DNA of 36,479 bases from a virus. Shown here in pieces: positions 22,497-28,885 of this stretch; position 1 is the stretch's first letter, and each line of letters starts with the position of its first letter. Location of the stretch: the IMG/VR virus record IMGVR_UViG_3300031673_000228, positions 1 through 36,479 of that record. The stretch is one strand, 5' to 3'. A program made the translations under genes and the position numbers. Under the pieces are notes generated by a model. That model was not told the origin of the DNA. It saw only the letters and a program-made list of their open reading frames with translations, and did no database searches.

Positions 22497-22539
22497 GCTC
22501 CCCGCCGGAATCGAACCGGCGTCTATATCCAATGGGAGC
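22497..22539 (-). ncRNA. tRNA-like T-arm/acceptor minihelix 1
   Basis: On the minus strand GCTCCC (22539-22534), 13 bases, GCCGG, a TTCGATT loop, CCGGC and GGGGAGCA form an acceptor-plus-T-arm minihelix of 43 bases. The loop and flanks match the tRNA box B GGTTCGATTCC exactly. Six acceptor pairs form. D-arm and anticodon arm are absent. It may be a decayed tRNA, a tRNA-mimic, or part of a larger RNA; a phage attachment site built on a tRNA 3' end is unlikely without an integrase. Confidence 0.45.
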
Positions 22540-22928
22540 GTCACCACAACCCGTTTCGGGTCGCCGTGTCTCGTCCGCCTCTCTCAGCGGCGCCTTGCAG
22601 ACCCTTAGGTTCCCGTCCCACTTGGCTTGGTTCTCCACACACCCTTTCGGTTGTGCTATGACGTTCGGCTTCCCAAGTTGCTGGGGCGGGGTTGACCGTT
22701 TGGTTCCCGCTCGGCTTGTTATTGCTGCTTCCCCGTCCTGTGTGAACTTCCCATGCCGGTCGGAGCGACCGTTTAGTGGCGGCCTTGTGGCGCTTGGCAG
22801 TCCGGGCTATCCGTTGCACTCTGCGTCGCTGCGGCTTGGGCGTTGGCGGGGGGCTTCTCTTGCTCGCTGGTTGTGCGGTGTTGGCCTACTCGACCGGTGT
22901 GGCTTGGGTGGCTCCTTCTTGTTCGTTG

Positions 22929-22980
22929 AACATACCGTAACATAGGTGAACTTGATCTGTCCAGGTCAACTAGGGTAGAT
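22929..22980. promoter_or_regulatory. Overlapping divergent promoter candidates
   Basis: Leftward: TTGACC (complement of 22964-22969) and TATGTT (complement of 22939-22944), spacer 19. Rightward: TTGATC (22952-22957) and GTAGAT (22975-22980), spacer 17. The stretch is much more AT-rich than its surroundings. TATGTT occurs twice 10 bases apart, and GTTGAAC / GGTGAAC half-sites recur, as expected of an operator. These are pattern matches only. Confidence 0.4.
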
Positions 22981-23209
22981 TGGCGAGATTGGCCGGCACC
23001 GAAATGCTTGCTGCGTCCAGGGTCTGAGCATTACTTTGGAAACCCGTCAAATCTGTTTGGCGACTCGCCGCTTCGACCACGATTTCGCGCGGGTTTCGTG
23101 TCCATATATACGTGTCCCTGTTCCCGCCGTCGTCTAGGCTCCATGCCAAGCCGGTCCGTCTACGGCTCCCGACTCCGTCTGTGGGGGTGGCTCGTTCCTT
23201 CGCTCCCAC
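22970..23209 (-). CDS. Doubtful small reading frame
   Basis: 79 codons from a GTG without a ribosome site, ending exactly before the leftward promoter candidate. The C-terminal part looks somewhat protein-like (NPREIVVEAASRQTDLTGFQ, SISVPANLANLP). It could be a gene remnant or chance frame; I list it only because the region is otherwise empty. Confidence 0.2.
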   Translation of the reverse strand: MGAKERATPTDGVGSRRRTGLAWSLDDGGNRDTYIWTRNPREIVVEAASRQTDLTGFQSNAQTLDAASISVPANLANLP

Positions 23210-23291
23210 ACCGGCCTACCCGGGAGCGACGGGAGTATGAGGACGGAGTAGAAGTCCCGCCGACCGGCGCCACTCATCGAGGAGGAACGCA

Positions 23292-24587
23292 ATGACGGGA
23301 CGGAGACTCGAAACGGTGTACGTCGACGTGGACGACTTGATCCCCCATCCGCGGAACGTGCGGCAGGGCGACGTGGGCGCCATCGTCGAATCGCTCGACG
23401 CCCACGACCAGTACCGAACCATCGTCGTGTCAGCCGACACCATGCACGTCCTCGCCGGGAACCACACTTGGAAGGCGATGAAGGCGCGCGGCGACACTGA
23501 GATCGCCGTCCACCTCATCCCGGGCCTGACCCTCGACCAAGAGTTGCGGATCATGCTGACGGACAACGCAACGACAGACAAGGCGACGAACGAGGACACG
23601 GCGCTCGTCGAACTGCTGTTGGAGTTGGCTGAGACGTCGCAGCATCTGACCGGCTCCGGTTTCGACCGGGACGACCTCGACGCACTCATCTCGCAACTCG
23701 ACCGGAACGCCATGGACCCGCAGGGAGCGACGGACCGGCTCCGTGGTAAGAAGATGCTGTCCGAGATCGACCTCATCTTCACGATGGGTTCCTACGGCAA
23801 GGGAGGGACGCCGACGTTGGGTTTGGACGACGCCGAGTCGGACACCTGGGGCCACATCGTTCAAGTCCTCTGCTGTCTCGCCGTCAAGTCCGGTTGGAAG
23901 TACGGCGTCCAGTCGTCGAAACTGACGTGCGGCTCGGCCCGCATCTGGGACACGCACAGGCCGGTGTTCGTTGACAACGAGTTCAAGGACTACGACCACG
24001 AAGCGCACGTCCGCTACGTCGCCTACTGGAAGCCCAAGTACGCGACGGTGCGGGACTTGATGACGGAGAAGCAATGCGCCGCCATCGACGTCCCGTACTA
24101 CTCGGTCGCTGAGACGCTCGAGATGGCTGAGGAGATTCGAGAGGCGGGAGCGGAGCGCGTCATCCTGATCCCGAAGTACGACTGCTTCGATCAGCTGCCC
24201 GAGGATTACGTCATCGGCTTCTCCGTGCCGACGTCCTACGGCGGCTCCATGCTGCCCGTCGAGAAGTTCGCGGGACGGGACGTTCATCTGTTGGGTGGAG
24301 GACCGGCGTTGCAGATCGCCTACGTGGAGGCGTTCACCGACGCCGGGGCGAAGGTCGTTTCGCTCGACAACAACTACATGCTGAAGGTCGCGAAGTGGGG
24401 GACGTTCTGGTCTGAGAACAAGGCCGCGGGCCACCTCGACGAGTTGGGGTTCCGTGTCGGCAGCCTCGCCAACCCTCTCTACATTGCGCTCGGCATCTCG
24501 CTCGGATCGTTCGCCCGATTCTTCCAACGCCCCATCGAATCGGAGGAACCCGACGTGGACGAACACCTCGAAGTCTTGGAGGACTGA
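23292..24587 (+). CDS. ParB-domain protein fused to a transglycosylase-like (DUF6610-like) domain
   Basis: 431 residues, GAGGAGGAAC site before the ATG. Residues 5-135 are a ParB/Srx-type N-terminal domain: DDLIPHPRNVRQGDVGAIVE, VLAGNHTWKAMKARG, and a LTDNATTDKATNEDTALVEL helix region. In many phages this type of domain precedes a DNA methylase. Residues 155-375 instead show a TIM-barrel-like series resembling DpdA/TGT enzymes: FVDNEF (226-231), KYATVRDLMT, VIGFSVPTSYGG (307-318), DVHLLGGGP (330-338) and VVSLDNN (355-361). First gene of the deazaguanine cassette. I infer a DNA-modifying or target-choosing partner of DpdA; DUF6610 membership is from recall. Catalysis is not proven. Confidence 0.7.
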   Translation: MTGRRLETVYVDVDDLIPHPRNVRQGDVGAIVESLDAHDQYRTIVVSADTMHVLAGNHTWKAMKARGDTEIAVHLIPGLTLDQELRIMLTDNATTDKATNEDTALVELLLELAETSQHLTGSGFDRDDLDALISQLDRNAMDPQGATDRLRGKKMLSEIDLIFTMGSYGKGGTPTLGLDDAESDTWGHIVQVLCCLAVKSGWKYGVQSSKLTCGSARIWDTHRPVFVDNEFKDYDHEAHVRYVAYWKPKYATVRDLMTEKQCAAIDVPYYSVAETLEMAEEIREAGAERVILIPKYDCFDQLPEDYVIGFSVPTSYGGSMLPVEKFAGRDVHLLGGGPALQIAYVEAFTDAGAKVVSLDNNYMLKVAKWGTFWSENKAAGHLDELGFRVGSLANPLYIALGISLGSFARFFQRPIESEEPDVDEHLEVLED

Positions 24588-24745
24588 AACCTGGGACTAC
24601 CTGGCGGAATGGCTGCTTGACGTCCGACTCCTGTGATTACACCACGAATCATGGTGCGTTGCGTCTACGCCAACGTCGCCGCCTCTGACGCCGTTCAGCG
24701 GAGTTGACTGGACTCGCCGCCGATGCGCGTGGTATGGTCGGTTTC

Positions 24746-24783
24746 GCCGGTCGTAGACAACCCGGCTCACCAAATACAAGGAG
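24746..24783 (+). promoter_or_regulatory. preQ1-riboswitch-like leader (tentative)
   Basis: GCCGG (24746-24750) pairs with CCGGC (24762-24766) around the 11-base loop TCGTAGACAAC. An A-rich tail TCACCAAATACAAGGAG follows and carries the ribosome site of the transporter gene. Loop GTA could pair with tail TAC to make the pseudoknot expected of a preQ1-I switch, which would hide the ribosome site. Against it: the loop base expected to be C for ligand pairing is not C. The gene order (switch before a queuosine-precursor transporter) is typical. Confidence 0.3.
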
Positions 24784-24790
24784 CATCGAC

Positions 24791-25390
24791 GTGACTATCA
24801 CGTGGCCCGCAATCGTCGGCAGGAACCGTCTCTACTTGGGCATCGTCCTCGCCGTCGTCTACCTGTCCATGATCCCCCTCGCCAACTACGCCATCGAACA
24901 CTGGGGCACTCAGTTCGAGCCGGGAGGCCCGTTCCTCATCCATCTGTTCTGGTGGCCGTTCTCAGACCTATGGGCGCCGTCCGGCGTCATCTTCATCGGC
25001 TTCGCGTTCCTCGCCCGAGACATGGTGCAACGCGTCCTCGGCAAGTGGGTGGCGCTCGGAGCCATCGCCATCGGCATCTTCCTGTCCGCTCTCCTGTCCT
25101 CCCCCGGCCTCGTCATCGCCTCGGCGGTTGCGTTCGGGTTCTCAGAGGTCGCCGACTTCTCGGTCTACACGCCACTGGTGAAACGGTCGCTCTGGTTCGC
25201 TGTCATCGCGTCCGGCGTCGTCGGCTCGTTCATCGACTCGTTCCTGTTCCTCCAGATCGCATTCGGCTCGACGATGTTCTGGCAGGGACAAGTCGTCGGC
25301 AAGATTTCGATGAACGTCTTTGCGCTCCCGTTCATCTACCTGCTTCGGAAGGTGACGCCCGAACCCGTCGAAGCGGAGGTGGCGGCGTGA
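24791..25390 (+). CDS. yhhQ: Queuosine precursor transporter, YhhQ/VUT family
   Basis: 199 residues, GTG start with AAGGAG 7 bases upstream. About six hydrophobic helices: YLGIVLAVVYLSMIPLANYA, WAPSGVIFIGFAFLARDMVQ, VALGAIAIGIFLSALLSS, VIASAVAFGFSEVADFSVYT, LWFAVIASGVVGSFIDSFLF, and MNVFALPFIYLL. The FLARDMVQ motif after helix 2, SEVADFSVY, and the SFIDSFLF motif in helix 5 are typical of YhhQ transporters, which import preQ0/preQ1 or related deazaguanines. It lets an infected host that lacks the pathway supply base from the medium. The stop overlaps the QueF start (GTGA). Confidence 0.85.
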   Translation: MTITWPAIVGRNRLYLGIVLAVVYLSMIPLANYAIEHWGTQFEPGGPFLIHLFWWPFSDLWAPSGVIFIGFAFLARDMVQRVLGKWVALGAIAIGIFLSALLSSPGLVIASAVAFGFSEVADFSVYTPLVKRSLWFAVIASGVVGSFIDSFLFLQIAFGSTMFWQGQVVGKISMNVFALPFIYLLRKVTPEPVEAEVAA

Positions 25391-25767
25391 CAGACGGCTT
25401 GACGATCCTCGGCTCGAGAGTCACAGAGCCGGGCGCCCTCGAGACGTTCCCGACTCCCGACCATGTGGAGAGCGTCATGCTCGCCGTGCTGGAAGGCACG
25501 TCCCGATGCCCGATCACCGGCCAGCCCGACTTCTGGGCGTGCGAGATCTCATACGGCCCAGCCGAGCGGTGCCTGGAGACGAAGTCGCTCAAGCTCTACC
25601 TGCAGGGCTTCCGCGAGGACGGCCATTTCGCTGAGGCACTCTCGGCACGCATCTGCGAAGACGTCCACGCCGCGCTCGAACCGGAATGGGTGGACGTCAC
25701 GATCGTGTTCACGGTGCGGGGCGGCTGCGAAATCACTGCCACAGCCTCGATGGGGGCCGGTCGATGA
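25387..25767 (+). CDS. queF: QueF-family 7-deazaguanine enzyme
   Basis: 126 residues, unimodular T-fold. RCPITGQPDF carries Cys41 (thioimide-forming cysteine in QueF) and Asp48 at the correct spacing. ETKSLKLYLQGFRE is the QueF NADPH motif (E-x-K-S-x-K-x-Y). FTVRGG near the end is also conserved. The usual FRNxGxFHE is here FREDGHFAE, so the conserved His is replaced by Ala82 while Glu83 is kept. A normal QueF reduces preQ0 to preQ1. The change may alter activity, and a QueF paralogue acting on another deazaguanine is possible. It lies between transporter and QueC with four-base overlaps. Confidence 0.8.
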   Translation: MTDGLTILGSRVTEPGALETFPTPDHVESVMLAVLEGTSRCPITGQPDFWACEISYGPAERCLETKSLKLYLQGFREDGHFAEALSARICEDVHAALEPEWVDVTIVFTVRGGCEITATASMGAGR

Positions 25768-26444
25768 GTGCCGTCGTGTTGCTGTCCGGCGGGATCGATT
25801 CGACGGTGACGCTGACGATGGCGCTCCAAGAGCATCGGGAGGTCCTCGCCCTGTCGATCCTGTACGGCCAGTCCCATCCCGAGGAAGTCGAGCATGCCGC
25901 AGCCGTCGCCAACTACTTCGGTCGCGGCGTCTACCACGAGATCGTGACGCTCGACGCGTCGCTCCTCGCCACCACCGCCTCGTCCCTCACCGGCGACCGT
26001 GCCATGCCAGACGAGACGTATGAAGAGCTCGCAGAACACGACGGCCCGTCCCCGACGTATGTGCCGTTCCGTAACGGCCTCATGCTGTCCATGGCGACCG
26101 CCAAGGCGCTGCCGTTCGGAGCGGACGAGGTGTGGGCCGGGATGCACTCTGAGGACGCGGCGCATTGGGCATACCCTGACTGCACTCCCGAGTTCATCGG
26201 CGGCATGGCGAACGCCATCTACGTCGGCACCTACCACCAGGTGCGGCTCCGCACCCCGTTGCAGTGGATGACGAAGACGGACGTCATCAGGGCAGGCATC
26301 GACCTGGCTGCGCCACTCACACTCACTCTCTCCTGCTACCGCGGCTACCCGCCCTGCGGGACCTGTCCGACGTGCGTGTCACGCATCCACGCCTTCGCCG
26401 AAATAGGCATCCGGGACCCCGCCGATGCTGCTGTTCGTCTCTAA
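25764..26444 (+). CDS. queC: 7-cyano-7-deazaguanine synthase QueC
   Basis: 226 residues, ATGA overlap with queF. The PP-loop LLSGGIDST is at residues 6-14. HSEDAAHWAYPDCTPEFIGG is the QueC-specific motif. A C-terminal four-Cys zinc site reads CYRGYPPCGTCPTC. QueC converts 7-carboxy-7-deazaguanine (CDG) with ammonia and ATP to preQ0. The genes for making CDG (folE, queD, queE) are absent here, so the host must supply CDG, or the transporter brings in preQ0 instead. All active-site motifs are intact. Confidence 0.92.
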   Translation: MSAVVLLSGGIDSTVTLTMALQEHREVLALSILYGQSHPEEVEHAAAVANYFGRGVYHEIVTLDASLLATTASSLTGDRAMPDETYEELAEHDGPSPTYVPFRNGLMLSMATAKALPFGADEVWAGMHSEDAAHWAYPDCTPEFIGGMANAIYVGTYHQVRLRTPLQWMTKTDVIRAGIDLAAPLTLTLSCYRGYPPCGTCPTCVSRIHAFAEIGIRDPADAAVRL

Positions 26445-26997
26445 GTCCCACGACCAGCTCCCCCGACGGGAACGCGTCGGGTCGCTCGTCACGCCACTCA
26501 ACGGCGCCATCCCCGGCGACGTGTACGGGGCAGACAACGGCGCCTACACCGGATTCGACCCTGACCGGTATCGGGCCATGCTCGAACGGCTCCGCTCCTA
26601 CCCGGGCTGCCGCTTCGTCGCTGTCCCCGACGTCGTAGGAGACGCCGCAGCCACAGATGCGCTCTGGTGGGAATGGTCAGGGGAAGTCGCCAAGCATCTT
26701 CCCGCCGCCTACGTGTCACAGGACGGGGCTACAGTCATTCCCCGATACGCCTCGGCGCTGTTCATCGGCGGCACCACCGAATGGAAACTCTCAGACGCCT
26801 CCCGCAGCCTCGTCCAAGAAGCACACCGCAGACACCTGTGGATTCACATGGGCCGCGTCAATTCGCACCAACGCCTCCGCACCGCCCAATCCTGGGGCTG
26901 CCACTCCATCGACGGCTCGTCACTCACCTGGTGGACAGACACCTATCTAGACGCCTTCCTCGACGCAACGACCTATCAGCAACTCCCCCTCGTCTAA
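26425..26997 (+). CDS. dpdA: DNA transglycosylase DpdA, short form
   Basis: 190 residues, overlapping queC by 20 bases. Motifs of a shortened TGT/DpdA barrel: GADNGAYTGF (35-44), FVAVPDVVGDAAAT (64-77), ALFIGGTTEWKL (111-122), WIHMGRVNSHQRL (139-151) and CHSIDGSS (159-166). DpdA enzymes swap guanine in DNA for a 7-deazaguanine base. The tRNA-TGT zinc site is not seen, as in phage DpdA proteins. It ends the modification operon directly before the terminase genes, so modification may finish before packaging. Subfamily not determined. Confidence 0.8.
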   Translation: MLLFVSKSHDQLPRRERVGSLVTPLNGAIPGDVYGADNGAYTGFDPDRYRAMLERLRSYPGCRFVAVPDVVGDAAATDALWWEWSGEVAKHLPAAYVSQDGATVIPRYASALFIGGTTEWKLSDASRSLVQEAHRRHLWIHMGRVNSHQRLRTAQSWGCHSIDGSSLTWWTDTYLDAFLDATTYQQLPLV

Positions 26998-27041
26998 CCC
27001 GCTCTGCCCCCATTGTCGTGGCGCTCAGAGCCGCGTGTGCG

Positions 27042-27047
27042 TAGCAT
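27042..27047 (+). promoter_or_regulatory. -10 element of a leaderless terminase promoter
   Basis: TAGCAT stands 6 bases before the ATG of the small terminase gene, the same distance as TAGCCT before the gene at 3342. Transcription would start at or within a base of the ATG. No clear -35 element is seen; GTGGCG lies 18 bases upstream. Confidence 0.4.
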
Positions 27048-27053
27048 GGAGAC

Positions 27054-27602
27054 ATGGCCAACGGCAACGGGACACGCAGACCGAAACGCAAGACAGGACG
27101 ACCCACCGTCCTCACCGCCTACGTCATCGCCGAATACCTCCGAGCCAGACGCCGCGGAGGATCAGACACCGACTGCGCCTACATGGCAGGCATCCACCCC
27201 GACACGGTCCGCAGATGGCGCTACCGCCTCGACGCCTGCGACCCCCAGATAGACGACACCACCGGGAAGCTCGGCACCTACGCCGACGACGAAGCCGACC
27301 CGCCCATCCCCGTCTTGTTCGAGTTCTTCGAGGACATCAAAAGAGCGACAGCCGAGGCACGCATCGAACGGCTTGCCCACATCGAGAAGGCAGGCCAGGA
27401 CGGAACGTGGACGGCTGCGGCGTGGTGGCTTGAACGCCGCTACCCAGACGAGTACGGACGGCGGGAACGGCGAGACGTCACAGTCACATCCAACGGGACA
27501 CTCAGAGTCGATACGACTGGAGAGGTAGACGTCGATGACGCCGACAGGCTCGAAGCCATCGCCAGCATCCTCAGCGAAGTCCTCCACGGCGGCGAGGACT
27601 AG
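27054..27602 (+). CDS. Terminase small subunit
   Basis: 182 residues. A basic start (RRPKRKTGRPT) precedes an HTH: VIAEYLRARRRGGSDTDCAY, then HPDTVRRWRYRL. Later EARIERLAHIEKAGQDGTWT and AAAWWLERRYPDEYGRRER match the phage small-terminase/HTH family in which A..W.LERR.P..yg is a hallmark. It recognises phage DNA for packaging. It is directly upstream of and overlaps the large subunit gene. Confidence 0.8.
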   Translation: MANGNGTRRPKRKTGRPTVLTAYVIAEYLRARRRGGSDTDCAYMAGIHPDTVRRWRYRLDACDPQIDDTTGKLGTYADDEADPPIPVLFEFFEDIKRATAEARIERLAHIEKAGQDGTWTAAAWWLERRYPDEYGRRERRDVTVTSNGTLRVDTTGEVDVDDADRLEAIASILSEVLHGGED

Positions 27603-28872
27603 AGCGGCTGCGGAGTTGTCGCTGGACGCCTGGTCCGGTTTCATCCCCCACCAGCCCACCCCCCGCCAGCATGCCTTCCTGTGGCTCCCCGACAAGGAAG
27701 TCATGTACGGCGGCGCCGCGGGTGGAGGCAAGTCCGATGCGCTCCTCATGGCAGGCTTACAGCATGTCGATCAGCCCGCATTCGCTGGCCTGATTCTGCG
27801 TCGCCGCTACGCCGACCTCACCAAGCCGGGGGCGCTCATCGACCGCAGCCACCAATGGCTCGGCCCCACCCAGGCGCGCTGGTCGCCGCAGACCGCGACG
27901 TGGCACTTCCCGTCCGGCGCTCAACTCTCGTTCGGCTACATCGCCACGGACCGTGACCTCGACCAATACCAGTCAGCCGAGTACCAGTACATCGGTGTGG
28001 ACGAGTTGACGCAGTTCACGCTCTACCAATACCGGTTCATGTTCTCCCGGCTCCGCCGCCTGGAGGGTTCGGACATTCGACTCAAGATGCGGTCCGGGAC
28101 CAACCCGGGGAACGTCGGCCACGAATGGGTGAAGGAACGGTGGCGGCTCGGCAAACGGTACGCCGCAGAGGCGAGGCCCCGCGGGCGGCGTTTCGTCCCG
28201 GCCCGTCTCGAGGACAACCCGCATCTGGATCAGGACGCCTACGACTCGTCGCTGCGGGAGCTGGGCGGCGTCCTCCATGCACAGTTGAGAGAGGGCGACT
28301 GGGACGTCCACAACGAGGGCATCAAGTTCAACCGGTCATGGTTCCCGATCGACGAGGAGCGTGGCGAGCCGGTGACGCGCGTCCGCTACTGGGATCTGGC
28401 TTCGACGGAACCGGCACCCGGGAAGGACCCGGACTGGACGTGCGGCGTCCTGTTGGCCGTCGACAAGGAAGGCGTCTATCACGTCGAGGACGTGACGAGG
28501 GACCGGCTGACGCCGCTGGGCGTCGATCGGCTCGTCAAGCGGATAGCGGAGTCCGATGGCAGACAGGTCAACGTCTTCATGGAGCAGGAACCCGGCTCCT
28601 CGGGTGTCCGCACCATCGACCACTTCCGTCGCACCGTCCTCCCGGGATGGCAGTTCAGGCCGCACAAGACGACAGGGTCCAAAGAGGTGAGAGCGAACCC
28701 TGTAAGCTCAATGGCCGAGGCGGGTAACGTCCACGTGGTGCGTGGCGGTTGGACTGAGGCGTTCTTCGACGAACTGGAGGCCTTCCCGAATGGTGAACAC
28801 GACGACCAGGTGGACGCCCTGTCCGGTGCGTTCCTCATGCTGACGTCGCTCAACCGTTGGTGGGTGGCATGA
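27535..28872 (+). CDS. Terminase large subunit
   Basis: 445 residues. Walker A GGAAGGGKS at 59-67 and Walker B YIGVDELTQF at 152-161 form the ATPase. GTNPGNVGHEWV follows as the coupling motif. The nuclease domain has RYWDLASTEP and a closing EHDDQVDALSGAF, which together carry the catalytic acidic residues of the RNase H-like fold. ATG 27535 lies 68 bases inside terS. The first 25 residues are low complexity, so a TTG start at 27616 is an alternative. Confidence 0.92.
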   Translation: MTPTGSKPSPASSAKSSTAARTRAAAELSLDAWSGFIPHQPTPRQHAFLWLPDKEVMYGGAAGGGKSDALLMAGLQHVDQPAFAGLILRRRYADLTKPGALIDRSHQWLGPTQARWSPQTATWHFPSGAQLSFGYIATDRDLDQYQSAEYQYIGVDELTQFTLYQYRFMFSRLRRLEGSDIRLKMRSGTNPGNVGHEWVKERWRLGKRYAAEARPRGRRFVPARLEDNPHLDQDAYDSSLRELGGVLHAQLREGDWDVHNEGIKFNRSWFPIDEERGEPVTRVRYWDLASTEPAPGKDPDWTCGVLLAVDKEGVYHVEDVTRDRLTPLGVDRLVKRIAESDGRQVNVFMEQEPGSSGVRTIDHFRRTVLPGWQFRPHKTTGSKEVRANPVSSMAEAGNVHVVRGGWTEAFFDELEAFPNGEHDDQVDALSGAFLMLTSLNRWWVA

Positions 28873-28885
28873 CTGAGGAGGCATC

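Larger units (their letters stand above)
22410..23291. other. Non-coding leader and control region
   Basis: About 880 bases without a convincing gene, lying between the divergent leftward operon and the deazaguanine cassette. It holds, from right to left, the ribosome site of the ParB gene, divergent promoter candidates near 22929-22980, a leftward leader of about 500 bases, and two tRNA-like T-arm hairpins. GGCATGGGA at 22445-22453 is perfectly complementary to TCCCATGCC at 22749-22757, so a leader RNA of about 310 bases could be closed by a 9-base-pair stem. Frames through it lack good ribosome sites. Confidence 0.5.

Noticed and set aside
22410-22560. Phage attachment site built on tRNA 3' ends
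   Set aside because: No integrase is encoded, and two different T-arms in tandem do not fit one attachment core.
22240-22638. Minus-strand frame starting GTGGAGAACC through the tRNA-like region
   Set aside because: It crosses both T-arm hairpins and then runs out of frame through the first operon gene; no ribosome site.
22541-22819. 92-codon minus-strand frame in the leader region
   Set aside because: GTG start without ribosome site, low-complexity composition, no motif; a structured leader RNA explains the region equally well.
23430-24566. 378-codon minus-strand frame opposite the ParB fusion gene
   Set aside because: Composition is Arg/Val/Leu/Asp-rich shadow sequence, no motif; plus strand carries recognisable domains.
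24640-24656. Small hairpin CACCA/TGGTG after the ParB fusion gene
   Set aside because: Five pairs with a 7-base loop and no T-run; too weak to call a terminator.
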